Part shown: piece by piece, positions 17,381 to 24,251 of the stretch
Layout of the letters: every line of letters begins with the position of its first letter
Numbering within the stretch: the first letter of the stretch is position 1
Made by a program: the position numbers and the translations under genes
Source of the DNA: JBFFXF01 sp041569895
GTDB taxonomy: Bacteria; Planctomycetota; UBA8108; JACQVS01
DNA: 29,226 bases
Assembly (NCBI GenBank): GCA_041569895.1
Contig: JBFFXF010000074.1
Coordinates: 1 to 29,226, forward strand
Direction of reading: 5' to 3'
Notes under the pieces: generated by a model
What the model saw: the letters and a program-made list of their open reading frames with translations, nothing else
What the model was told of the DNA's origin: nothing
The model's database searches: none

Positions 17381-17680
17381 GTGGGCAGTGACTCGCACGA
17401 CAGCGATCTCGCCGATCGGGAGACCTCCGCCGAGCGCATCATCCCGCTCGCGCTGACGGTGCTCTTCGTGACGGTGCTCGTCCAGGCGGCGGTCGATTTC
17501 CGCGCCTCGGAGAACTGGCTCGGGAAGTTCCAGCGCCTCAACTGGCGCGAGGAGCTGCTGATCACCGCGCTGATCGTGGCGCAGGTCGGCGCGTGGCGCG
17601 GCTGGTGGTGGCCGGTGCGGTGCGTGCTGCACGCGGCGTGGGTCTTTCTGGTGCCGTTTACCATGCGGATCTTCTGGTGA
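17381..17680 (+). CDS. Small three-helix membrane protein
   Basis: The protein has 99 residues if started at the GTG at 17381, which has GGAGG about 11 bases upstream. The frame is open further upstream, but that part overlaps the SUMF1 gene and reads as an Arg-rich shadow. Three hydrophobic segments are visible: 20-40 (IIPLALTVLFVTVLVQAAVDF), 58-72 (ELLITALIVAQVGAW) and 78-98 (VRCVLHAAWVFLVPFTMRIF). The loop between the first two carries the polar stretch RASENWLGKFQRLNWREE. I do not recognise the family. The 130-base gap before it and a weak promoter suggest it may be transcribed separately. The start codon is uncertain. Confidence 0.6.
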   Translation: MGSDSHDSDLADRETSAERIIPLALTVLFVTVLVQAAVDFRASENWLGKFQRLNWREELLITALIVAQVGAWRGWWWPVRCVLHAAWVFLVPFTMRIFW

Positions 17681-17725
17681 GATTGGCGCCGGGGGTGACG
17701 AGGGCGGTGGCGAGACGAGGTCGTG

Positions 17726-17761
17726 CACGGGAACGGGAACGGGAACGGGGACGGGGACGGG
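17726..17761 (+). repeat. Hexanucleotide tract (nACGGG)6 abutting a start codon
   Basis: Six units: CACGGG, three AACGGG and two GACGGG. The tract runs into GGGAGG, the probable ribosome binding site of the gene starting at 17771. The tract at 24966-25025 reads the same on the - strand (AACGGG then GACGGG units) and also ends just before an ATG. Confidence 0.9.
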
Positions 17762-17770
17762 AGGCATCAC

Positions 17771-18253
17771 ATGAGCGACGAGCTTGAGTCGAGACCGGCG
17801 CCGGGGTCGGATCGGCGCACGCGCATTGCGCTGCGCATCGCGTTCTGGCTCGTGCTGGTCGGTCTGGTCGGGTTCCGGGTCTACTCGCATCGCCAGGAAT
17901 GGAAGCACCACGAGGAGAAGGGGTACGACGTCGGGGCGGACTTTCGAGAGCACCTTCTCGAGAGCCGGATCGATGCGGCCTGGGACGCGACCACCGCGAG
18001 GTTCAAGGAGCGCTGGAGTCGGAAAGACCTCGAGGAGATCGCCGCCCGGGCGAGCGCGGACGACACGACGCGGCGATATGGCTTTTCGATCCACAGCGGC
18101 TTCTGGTCGAACTTCTTCCGCGGCCACATGCGGACCGTGTACCCGATCGGACTCGACGAGCACCGAGAGGAACTCCGGGTGACCATCGTCGAGGACGATG
18201 GCGTTCTCCGGGTCGACGACATGGAGGTGTTTCAGGTGACGGAAGAGGAATGA
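17771..18253 (+). CDS. Single-pass membrane protein, NTF2/DUF4878-like outer domain
   Basis: The protein has 160 residues. The ATG at 17771 is used because GGGAGG lies six bases upstream; an earlier in-frame ATG would translate the hexamer tract as Gly-Asn/Gly-Asp repeats. A short polar N-terminus is followed by one transmembrane helix (about 19-37, IALRIAFWLVLVGLVGFRV). The outer domain has a helix-rich start (FREHLLESRIDAAWDATTARFKERWSRKDLEEIAARAS) and a strand-rich end (GHMRTVYPIGL, ELRVTIVEDDGVLRVDDMEVFQV). The 'L...D...AW..tT..F..r.s..' opening resembles DUF4878 or NTF2-like anchored domains. This is a fold-level resemblance only; function unknown. Translation may be influenced by the length of the upstream tract. 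Confidence 0.72.
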   Translation: MSDELESRPAPGSDRRTRIALRIAFWLVLVGLVGFRVYSHRQEWKHHEEKGYDVGADFREHLLESRIDAAWDATTARFKERWSRKDLEEIAARASADDTTRRYGFSIHSGFWSNFFRGHMRTVYPIGLDEHREELRVTIVEDDGVLRVDDMEVFQVTEEE

Positions 18254-18263
18254 CGGCGTCCCC

Positions 18264-18441
18264 GCGAGGCCGTAACCCCTTGAGCCAAAACGATCCGCCC
18301 CGGACCCAGGGTCGTTTCAGCCCGGGTTCAGCCCCGACCCAGGGTCGTCGGCGCGAGGCCGTAACCCTTTGAGCCAGAACGATCCGACCCCGACCCAGGG
18401 TCGGCCGCCGGCGGGGCCAGCCCTGACCCTGGGTCGGGGCT
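18264..18441 (+). repeat. 89-bp tandem duplication with four GACCCwGGGTC palindromes
   Basis: Two head-to-tail 89-base units (18264-18352 and 18353-18441). The first 51 bases of each match at 47 positions, and a 19-base block at 18329 and 18418 matches at 17. Each unit carries two perfect palindromes GACCC-w-GGGTC centred on 18308, 18341, 18397 and 18430, that is 33, 56 and 33 bases apart. The arms 18388-18402 and 18425-18439 can also pair as a 15-bp stem with a 22-base loop. The block fills most of the 296-base gap between the NTF2-like gene and the VOC gene and stops nine bases before the VOC promoter. It could be a REP-like element or an operator array. Confidence 0.85.
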
Positions 18442-18449
18442 CGGGCTCG

Positions 18450-18476
18450 TTGCCGGTCGGCGGTGAATGCTACAAT
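18450..18476 (+). promoter_or_regulatory. Candidate promoter of the VOC gene (extended -10)
   Basis: TTGCCG at 18450-18455 and TACAAT at 18471-18476 with a 15-base spacer. The -10 is preceded by TGC, giving the extended TGn-TAnnnT form that tolerates a poor -35. The leader would be about 67 bases. It lies directly after the palindromic tandem repeat. Confidence 0.5.
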
Positions 18477-18549
18477 CCGAGGTGGGGACGCGGGATGCGT
18501 GCTCGCGCGCGACGGCGCTGCCCGGTTTGCCCGGTTGAGGACGGGAACG

Positions 18550-18948
18550 ATGGGATTTCGCGTTGACGGCATCGATCACGTCGAGGTCTTCGTCGCCGAC
18601 ATCGAGGCGTCGATCCGCTGGTACGCCGAGACCCTGGGTCTGGTCGAGGTCGCTCGCTGGGATCCCGAGCCCGTCATGGTCGGCGCCGGCGAGACCAAGC
18701 TGGCCCTGTTCCGGGCACGATCCGGTCGCGCGTCCGGACGCGCTGCAAAAAGGGCTGAGGGACACGCAAGCGAGACCGGCTGGCACCGCGTGGCCTGGCG
18801 AACCGACGGCGATGGCTTCGAGCGCGTGCAGAAGCACCTCTCAGCCCTCGGCATCGAGTTCCGGGGCCCCATCGACCACGGCACCGCCCGCTCGATCTAC
18901 TTCGAGGATCCCGACGGCAATCGCCTGGAAGTGACCTGTTACGAGTGA
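18550..18948 (+). CDS. VOC-family (glyoxalase/dioxygenase-like) protein
   Basis: This 132-residue single-module protein has two beta-alpha-beta-beta-beta units: GIDHVEVFVADIEASIRWYAETLGL at the start, then TGWHRVAWRTD and IYFEDPDGNRLEVTCYE. The conserved metal-ligand positions His10, His79 and Glu127 are present, so it can probably bind a divalent metal. VOC proteins include glyoxalases, ring-cleaving dioxygenases, epimerases and antibiotic-binding proteins; nothing here selects one, so the substrate is unknown. The ATG at 18550 is chosen because the conserved motif begins at residue 7. An upstream in-frame stretch from 18463 overlaps the promoter. It is probably a cytoplasmic monocistronic gene, possibly under control of the adjacent palindromic repeat. 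Confidence 0.9.
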   Translation: MGFRVDGIDHVEVFVADIEASIRWYAETLGLVEVARWDPEPVMVGAGETKLALFRARSGRASGRAAKRAEGHASETGWHRVAWRTDGDGFERVQKHLSALGIEFRGPIDHGTARSIYFEDPDGNRLEVTCYE

Positions 18949-18994
18949 GGGCCGAAATTGGTCGCACGATCACGAATCACCAGTGGGGGATCGC

Positions 18995-19165
18995 ATGGCA
19001 CTGATCACATGCCGTGACTGCGAGAAGGAGATGTCCGGTCGCGCCTATTTCTGTCCGCACTGCGGTGGGTTGACGCGGTTCGGGTATCCGGCGCTCGTGC
19101 TGCTCGGGATGGTGAGCGGATTGACCGTGCTGGCCGCCGTCAAGTACACCTTTTTCGTGTGGTAG
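18995..19165 (+). CDS. Tiny zinc-ribbon membrane protein
   Basis: The protein has 56 residues. The ATG at 18995 follows a purine-rich GGGGGA; a GTG four codons earlier is possible but lies in that site. Two CxxC pairs (Cys6, Cys9, Cys20, Cys23: CRDC and CPHC) form a short zinc ribbon, followed by one transmembrane helix (about 32-54, YPALVLLGMVSGLTVLAAVKYTF). Small zinc-ribbon membrane proteins of this type are widespread and of unknown function. The gene lies 46 bases after the VOC gene and converges on the - strand gene that ends 16 bases away. The high quality of both CxxC pairs argues that it is real despite its size. Confidence 0.75.
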   Translation: MALITCRDCEKEMSGRAYFCPHCGGLTRFGYPALVLLGMVSGLTVLAAVKYTFFVW

Positions 19166-19181
19166 GCGACGCCGGCGCGCT

Positions 19182-19718
19182 TCAGAACGCGGCGCAGACT
19201 CTCGCGTCACTACTCGGCGTCGAGCCGAAGACGCTTCCGGCGACCCTCTCGTCCCTCGTGCAGAAGAGATAGACGGGCACCTCGCTCTCCGGGTCGAGTC
19301 TCGCGTAGACCCATGGGCTCGCGGCGAGTAGCCGGTTCGTGGCCCAGAGCAACTCGTAGCTCTCGCCGTGCGGCTCCGGGGGCACGACCTCGTGCACGAC
19401 GTCTCGCAAGAGCGTGTACGACGCGCGCGGCGCGACCAGGAAGGCAACCTCTTCGTCGCCAACCAGCCGTCCCGGACTCGCGCACGGAATCGGGCGGGCG
19501 GGCGTCACCAGGCAGGGGCGATCGCTGGAGCAGGCGCTCCAGATCCGCCCGACGATCGCCTCGTCACGATCCCGGAACACGAACGCGCGCGGCGCTCCGT
19601 CGCGGCCGAGGCGGCCCTCCAGGAACGGAATCGCCGGCCCGATAGGTTGCCGGTTGGAAAAAGCGAGCTTACAATCGGGGGCGTGAAGAGACTCGGTGGC
19701 ATGAACGAGCACCGACAT
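19182..19718 (-). CDS. Unknown protein, start uncertain
   Basis: The protein has 178 residues from the ATG at 19718. The C-terminal two thirds has strong G/C third-position bias, as in real genes here (FVFRDRDEAIVGRIWSAC, LVGDEEVAFLVAPRASYTLLRDVVHEVV, SYELLWATNRLLAASPWVYARL, VPVYLFCTRDERVAGSVFG). The frame extends to a GTG at 19802, but that extra part has a mixed third-position pattern, so I do not include it. The first 20 codons even from 19718 are weak, and a good + strand promoter (19647-19675) lies inside them; the real start may be further in. I recognise no family. No signal peptide or membrane helix is visible. It converges on the small zinc-ribbon gene and is divergent from the Uma2 gene. 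Confidence 0.6.
   Translation of the reverse strand: MSVLVHATESLHAPDCKLAFSNRQPIGPAIPFLEGRLGRDGAPRAFVFRDRDEAIVGRIWSACSSDRPCLVTPARPIPCASPGRLVGDEEVAFLVAPRASYTLLRDVVHEVVPPEPHGESYELLWATNRLLAASPWVYARLDPESEVPVYLFCTRDERVAGSVFGSTPSSDARVCAAF
19647..19675 (+). promoter_or_regulatory. Candidate promoter of the Uma2 gene
   Basis: TTGCCG and TACAAT with an exact 17-base spacer, in an A-rich patch (TTGGAAAAAG) that stands out from the surrounding high GC. The leader to the ATG at 19804 would be about 120 bases. The same TTGCCG...TACAAT pair occurs before the VOC gene. Confidence 0.55.
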
Positions 19719-19803
19719 GCCACACCGCTGACAGAGACGCGCCTCCAGAGGGCGACGAGCGTCTCGACCCCGCGATCCGATAAGCAACGAGGGAGCTTGC
19801 ACG

Positions 19804-20409
19804 ATGCCCCGGGCAGTTCAGCCGGTCACCGTCGAGGAGTTCGCTTCACGGCTCGAGGACGGCCAAAAGGCGGACCTCCTGGACGGAGTGATCTACATGG
19901 CGTCGCCGGACTCTCCCGAAGCGGCCGGTGTGAACGGCTTCCTTCACACCCTGCTGAATTTCTTCGTCCGCAAGCGCAGACTGGGCAGGGTCTACGGCCC
20001 GCGATCGGCATTCCGCCTCTTTCCCGATTCCGATGAGCACTACGCGCCGGAGCCCGACGTTGCCTTCGTGCGCGAGGAGCGAGTCCGGCTCTGGAAAGGC
20101 AGCGTCTTTCAGGGACCTCCGGACATGGCGGTGGAGATCGTGTCGCCCGACAGCACTGACCGCGACACGATCGTCAAGCGAGACGCCTATGAACGCGCAG
20201 GAGTGGGGGAGTACTGGATCGTCGACCTCCCCCGGCGCCGGTGCACTATCCTGCGACTCGAGGGCGGCACCTATCGAGAGGTCCAGCCAGCGGGGACGGT
20301 CTTTCGCAGCGAGGTGGTGCAGGGCTTCTGGCTCGATACCGCCTGGCTCTTCGCCGACGAGCTTCCTCCTCCGGATGAGTGCCTGGAGAAGCTTGTCCAG
20401 GCGACGTAA
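19804..20409 (+). CDS. Uma2-family (DUF820) putative endonuclease
   Basis: This 201-residue protein has the full-length Uma2 pattern: an opening TVEEFASRLEDG, DLLDGVIYMASPDSPEAAGV, the APEPDVAFV motif with Asp85, PPDMAVEIVSPDSTDRD with Glu111, then VKRDAYERAGVGEYWIVDL with Lys125 as a likely catalytic lysine. The fold belongs to the PD-(D/E)xK nuclease superfamily. Uma2 genes are expanded in Cyanobacteria and Planctomycetota, and their biological role is not established. The start has GAGGGAG about ten bases upstream and its own promoter about 130 bases upstream. No antitoxin-like or transposase gene is adjacent. Confident as to family, not as to target. Confidence 0.92.
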   Translation: MPRAVQPVTVEEFASRLEDGQKADLLDGVIYMASPDSPEAAGVNGFLHTLLNFFVRKRRLGRVYGPRSAFRLFPDSDEHYAPEPDVAFVREERVRLWKGSVFQGPPDMAVEIVSPDSTDRDTIVKRDAYERAGVGEYWIVDLPRRRCTILRLEGGTYREVQPAGTVFRSEVVQGFWLDTAWLFADELPPPDECLEKLVQAT

Positions 20410-20451
20410 TCCGGCGAAGCCGCCAGATCGACGCCGTGCCCAGCGAGGTTC

Positions 20452-21066
20452 ATGGCAGCCCGACAGAGAAGAGTCACAGTCGCGATCGTCCTTCTCGGGA
20501 TCGCCGTTCTCGTCGGCGCCGCGATGCTCCTCGAGGAGCCGATTCGCGAGCAGTGGCTCATCTGGCGACTGGAGGACGATTCGTTCGAGACGCGCAAGCG
20601 CAGCGCGCTCGAGCTCGGCGAGATAAAATCGATCCGCGCCGTGCCGGCAATCGTCCAGCTCAGGCCGCCGCCCGACCCGTCGTCGACGCTCAGCCGGTCG
20701 GGGGACCTCTTGACCGTGTTCTCGGCGTGGAACGCGCTCCCCTTTCAGTCGACCGAGGCGCAGCGCGAGGAGCTCTACGCGCTGCTCGCCGACAGGATCG
20801 GCCCCCTGGAGCGCGGCCAGGTTCTCCAGAAGGGCCCCGATGACCAGTTCCTCGTCCGGGCGAGCCCGTACGTCACCACCCGCGTTCGGCTCGAGGTCGA
20901 GGCCCTGAACATCGCCGTGGCGGCCCTCCGGGAGGGCGGGCCCGAGCTTCAGAACGAGCTCCAGCGACTGGTGGATCGCGAGGCCGCCGACGCCTCGCTC
21001 CGCGCCGCCACGCGCGTCATCCTGCGCGCGCTGAAGAACCCGCGACCGGTGCGCACGCACCCGTGA
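20452..21066 (+). CDS. Membrane-anchored HEAT-like protein, paralogue of 15800-16378
   Basis: This 204-residue protein has an N-terminal transmembrane helix at about 8-27 (VTVAIVLLGIAVLVGAAMLL), then REQWLIWRLEDDSFETRKRSALELGEI and SIRAVPAIVQL. It aligns without gaps to the 15800 gene across residues 31-70 and shares EQW, WRLE and SxRAxP. Beyond that the two diverge; here the remainder has helices such as TEAQREELYALLADRIG and RVRLEVEALNIAVAALREGG. HEAT-type helices form scaffolds, so protein binding at the membrane surface is the most likely role. The gene is 42 bases after Uma2 and 57 bases before the metallophosphoesterase gene. No catalytic residues are apparent. Confidence 0.75.
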   Translation: MAARQRRVTVAIVLLGIAVLVGAAMLLEEPIREQWLIWRLEDDSFETRKRSALELGEIKSIRAVPAIVQLRPPPDPSSTLSRSGDLLTVFSAWNALPFQSTEAQREELYALLADRIGPLERGQVLQKGPDDQFLVRASPYVTTRVRLEVEALNIAVAALREGGPELQNELQRLVDREAADASLRAATRVILRALKNPRPVRTHP

Positions 21067-21123
21067 CGACGCTCGGTCGACGGCCCCGTGGCATTCTCTC
21101 CCGGGCTCGAAGACAATGAGGGC

Positions 21124-22797
21124 ATGAAGGTCGGCCTGATCGTCATCACGCTCACCGCGATTCCAGCCGGCGTCGCTCACGGCGATGAGCTGCCCCGCAC
21201 ACCGGGCGCTACCACTGTTGTCGTCCTTCCGGACACCGAGCGCTACTCGGACGACTACCCGCAGCACTTCGAGGCGCAGGGGGCCTGGATCGCGGCCGAG
21301 AGGGACCGCCGGAACATCGCGTGTGTCGTCCACCTCGGTGATATCACGCAGCACAACGCGCCGGCGGAGTGGCAGGTCGCGAGGCGTGCGTTCGACAAGC
21401 TCGGTGGGCGCGTTCCGCTCGTCCTCGCCGCCGGCAACCACGACTACGACGGCAACGCCCCGAAGCGCGACACGTCCCGGCTGAGCGAGTACTTCCCCGT
21501 CGCCGAGATGCGAGGGCAGCCGAGCTTCGGTGGCGTCTTCGAGGAGGGGCGCCTCGAGAACAGCTTCCACGTCCTGCGCATCGGCCGGCGGGACTGGATC
21601 ATCCTCTCGCTCGAGATGGGACCACGGGATTCCGTGGTCGACTGGGCGAACCGAGTGCTTTCGAAGCACCCCGACCGGCTGGCGATGATCGTCACGCACG
21701 CCTACCTCTTCCGTGGCAACGTGCGCTACGACCACCGGCTGGGGCGTCAACGGGCGAGCCCGCACGGATGGGGCAACGACGGAGAGGAGCTCTGGCAGAA
21801 GCTCGTGCGCCGCCACCGAAACGTGATGATCGTTCTGAGCGGGCACGTCTCGACGGGTGGGCTCGGTTACCTCGCGAGCGAGGGCGACTACGGCAACACC
21901 GTCCATCAGATGATGGTCGACTACGAGAAGCTGCGCGGCGGCGGCATGGGATTCCTGCGGCTGCTCGAGTTCCTGCCGGACGGCAAGACGGTGCAGGTAC
22001 GCACGTGGTCGCCGGTGCTCCGGGAGTCGAGAAGCTCCGAGCTGGAGGAGTTCCGACTGGAGCTTCGCGGTCCCACGCGCGACCGGCCGATGCCCGGCAG
22101 TCCGGGACCCGCCTCGGCGCTGGCGCATGCGCCCCGGCACCGCTGGAGCTTCGGCGGGCGCGGCGGCGACGGCGCGAAGCTCGAGGATTCGGTCGGTGGC
22201 CGGCACGCGATCCTGCGAAGCGAGCGAAGCGGCTCGCGGCTCGACGGCCGTGGCCGGCTCCTGCTCGAGGGCGAGGGACGTGTCGACCTTCCGGAAGGAC
22301 TCCTCGAAGGCCTCGAGGACATCAGCTTCGAGGTCTGGTTCACTCCGACGGCGAAGAGATACCGCTGGAACTCCGTCGTCCGATTCGGCGATGCGGATGA
22401 CTGGCTGACCTACGTGTTTCGCACGCTGACCGTGCACCGCGCCGAGATCGCCGTCGCGCGGCACAACGAGGACATCCAGCGCTCCCTGAGAGTGCGACGG
22501 GGATCGCCGATGCACGTCGTCGTGACGTACGACGCGGACGGCGGGGATGACGGCACGTCTCTTCTGAGCTGGTATCACGACGGCGAGTCGCTCGGCTCGA
22601 TGCGTACGCGTCTCCGTCTCTCGGACGTCGAGGATTCCGGCCACCGCGTCGGCCCATTCGCCGGTCGCATCGACGAGCTCCGCGTGTACGCCCATGCTCT
22701 CTCGCCCGAGGAGGTCCGCGGCACGCACGGCGCCGGACCAAACACGGTGCGCGTGGCGAGAGGCGATTCGACTCCCCCGGAGAACTCAAAGCGGTAG
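21124..22797 (+). CDS. Exported metallophosphoesterase with LamG-like C-terminus
   Basis: The protein has 557 residues from the ATG at 21124, which opens a signal peptide (MKVGLIVITLTAIPAGVAHG); an earlier in-frame ATG would bury it. Calcineurin-like phosphoesterase motifs follow: PDTERY (Asp37), HLGDITQHN (Asp73), AAGNHDYDG (Asn105, His106), VTHAYL (His192) and LSGHVSTGG (His241). The first motif is D-x-E rather than the usual D-x-H, so metal binding at that corner may differ. From about 375 to 545 lies a LamG/concanavalin-like sandwich (ISFEVWFTPTAKRYRWNSVVRFG, HVVVTYDADG, FAGRIDELRVYAHALSPEEV), a module that often binds glycans. A secreted phosphoesterase acting on phosphorylated polymers or nucleotides is a fair inference. 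The stop TAG shares its G with the GTG of the next gene. Confidence 0.9.
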   Translation: MKVGLIVITLTAIPAGVAHGDELPRTPGATTVVVLPDTERYSDDYPQHFEAQGAWIAAERDRRNIACVVHLGDITQHNAPAEWQVARRAFDKLGGRVPLVLAAGNHDYDGNAPKRDTSRLSEYFPVAEMRGQPSFGGVFEEGRLENSFHVLRIGRRDWIILSLEMGPRDSVVDWANRVLSKHPDRLAMIVTHAYLFRGNVRYDHRLGRQRASPHGWGNDGEELWQKLVRRHRNVMIVLSGHVSTGGLGYLASEGDYGNTVHQMMVDYEKLRGGGMGFLRLLEFLPDGKTVQVRTWSPVLRESRSSELEEFRLELRGPTRDRPMPGSPGPASALAHAPRHRWSFGGRGGDGAKLEDSVGGRHAILRSERSGSRLDGRGRLLLEGEGRVDLPEGLLEGLEDISFEVWFTPTAKRYRWNSVVRFGDADDWLTYVFRTLTVHRAEIAVARHNEDIQRSLRVRRGSPMHVVVTYDADGGDDGTSLLSWYHDGESLGSMRTRLRLSDVEDSGHRVGPFAGRIDELRVYAHALSPEEVRGTHGAGPNTVRVARGDSTPPENSKR

Positions 22798-23834
22798 TGT
22801 CCGAAGCATCGAAGCCGACAAGCGGCGCGGTCACCTGCCCGCACTGCAGTCACGAGAATCCGTCCTTCTTCTCCGTCTGCGCCCACTGCCGCCTTCCGGT
22901 GTCGGACGGGAGCCGATCCCTCTCGTTCGCGCGCGGATTCATCGGCTGCTGGACGGTGGGGGTCGCGCTGATCGGCGGCGTCGGCGTCATTGTTCTCATC
23001 GCGGCGCTGATCCTCTCCGACGAGAACCGTCTCGCCGTGGCCGGCTTCCTCGCCGCGTGGGTGTTCGTCGCCGCGTTCATGCTCTACGCCGGCCGCCTGG
23101 GCTCGCGCGGATTGCATCCACACCGGCGCCGGGGGGACGCCGGCCCGGCGGGTGATGCGCTCCGCCCGGACGCCGCACGCGACGCCGGCCCGTTTCGCCT
23201 CTCGCCGGAGTCCGCCCGCGACTCCGAGTCGCGGCCGATCTTCCTCTGGTTCATCGCCTTCTTCTGGAACGGCCTGTCGTGGACGGGGCTCATCGCCATG
23301 CTCGTGGCCACGGAGACGAAGTGGTGGGCGTTTCTCTTCATCGCGCCCTTCATCCTCGTCGGCCTCGGTCTCCTGGTCGCCGCCGTGCGGGCGACGCTCA
23401 TCAGGATGCGATTCCGCGCCGGCGTCATGACCGTCAACCAGGCGACGTTTGTTCCGGGCGACACGGTTGTCTTCGACTACCACCAGGTCCTCCGGCGAAG
23501 CGCGACCATCGACTCCTGCACCGTCCGGCTCGTCTGCCGCGAGACGGTGACCTACCAGCAGGGCACGACCACGAGAACGGAAACGCACGACGAGGTCATC
23601 GAGGAGGTGACGCTCGACACGACGAGCCACATGCCCCGGGCCACGCTCTCGGGCGACGGCCGCCTGGTGATCCCGAAGTCGGCAATGCACTCCTTCCTGG
23701 CGGCGAAAAACAAGCTGGAGTACTTCCTCGGCGTCACCGTCGCGGTGCCGCTCTGGCCCGACTACAAGGACGACTTCTGCGTCGTCGTGCTTCCGTCCCG
23801 CATCGAGTCACGAGCGAGCCATGCCCAGACTTGA
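22797..23834 (+). CDS. Zinc-ribbon, four-helix membrane protein with arrestin-like domain
   Basis: The protein has 345 residues. The GTG start overlaps the previous stop by one base, indicating coupling. A zinc ribbon is formed by Cys14, Cys17, Cys28 and Cys31 (CPHC, CAHC). Four transmembrane helices follow at about 47-73, 79-99, 147-170 and 176-202, with a polar Arg/Asp-rich loop between the second and third. The C-terminal 211-337 is a beta domain beginning NQATFVPGDTVVFDYH and containing SCTVRLVCRETVTY and LEYFLGVTVAVPLWPDYKDDF, resembling an arrestin or Spo0M-like sandwich. The last 14 bases overlap the next gene, which encodes a stand-alone domain of the same look. The pair is probably a membrane complex; function unknown. 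Confidence 0.8.
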   Translation: MSEASKPTSGAVTCPHCSHENPSFFSVCAHCRLPVSDGSRSLSFARGFIGCWTVGVALIGGVGVIVLIAALILSDENRLAVAGFLAAWVFVAAFMLYAGRLGSRGLHPHRRRGDAGPAGDALRPDAARDAGPFRLSPESARDSESRPIFLWFIAFFWNGLSWTGLIAMLVATETKWWAFLFIAPFILVGLGLLVAAVRATLIRMRFRAGVMTVNQATFVPGDTVVFDYHQVLRRSATIDSCTVRLVCRETVTYQQGTTTRTETHDEVIEEVTLDTTSHMPRATLSGDGRLVIPKSAMHSFLAAKNKLEYFLGVTVAVPLWPDYKDDFCVVVLPSRIESRASHAQT

Positions 23835-24240
23835 GATCGGAGCCGTCCTCGACGGCGCGTCGACCGCCGCCTCGGGCGTCCCCGCATTCCGTCCCGGCGA
23901 CACGGTGGCCGGCACGGTGATCGTCTCGGCCATGGAGGACGTCGAGTGCAACGGGCTCCAGATCGAGGTCGGCTGGCGGACCGAGGGCCGCGGAACCCGG
24001 GACAGCGTCGTCGTCGATCAACGCACCGCGTTCCGGGGCAAGCTCGAGGCGGGAAGGACCCTGGAGTTTCCCTTCGACGCGAAGCTGCCGGACGGCCCGT
24101 GGAGCTACGAGGGGAAGCTCCTCCGCATCGTCTGGCAGGTCGAGGTCAAGGCGTCGATCCCGTGGGCGCGCGACGAGAGCTTCAGCGCGTCCTTCGTGGT
24201 GGCGCCGGCGGAGCGCGACGACGTCGCCGGGCCCTTCTGA
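23821..24240 (+). CDS. Stand-alone arrestin/Vps26-like beta-sandwich protein
   Basis: This 139-residue protein is all beta. The pattern FRPGDTVAGTVIVSAMEDVE, NGLQIEVGWRTEGRG, TLEFPFDAKLPDGPWSYEG and LLRIVWQVEVKASIPWARD follows arrestin-N-type domains ('G..v.G.v.v......v..i.v.l.......g.......f.....l...P.sy.G....i.w.v.v....p'). In bacteria such folds occur in Spo0M-like proteins. There is no signal peptide. The ATG at 23821 lies 14 bases inside the preceding gene, so the two are translationally coupled and likely interact; the preceding membrane protein carries a related domain. It converges on the ATPase gene, with an 11-base gap and no visible terminator. Fold call fairly good, function unknown. 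Confidence 0.78.
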   Translation: MPRLEIGAVLDGASTAASGVPAFRPGDTVAGTVIVSAMEDVECNGLQIEVGWRTEGRGTRDSVVVDQRTAFRGKLEAGRTLEFPFDAKLPDGPWSYEGKLLRIVWQVEVKASIPWARDESFSASFVVAPAERDDVAGPF

Positions 24241-24251
24241 ACATCGGACCT

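Noticed and set aside
17723..17770. Earlier ATG that would translate the hexamer tract as Gly-Asn/Gly-Asp
   Set aside because: The ATG at 17771 has a well-spaced GGGAGG, and the extra residues are only repeat-encoded.
18264..18441. CRISPR array
   Set aside because: There are only two units, adjacent without spacers and internally palindromic, with no cas gene.
19846..22728. 960-codon - strand frame across three + strand genes
   Set aside because: It would overlap Uma2, HEAT-like and phosphoesterase genes with intact motifs; no domain of its own.
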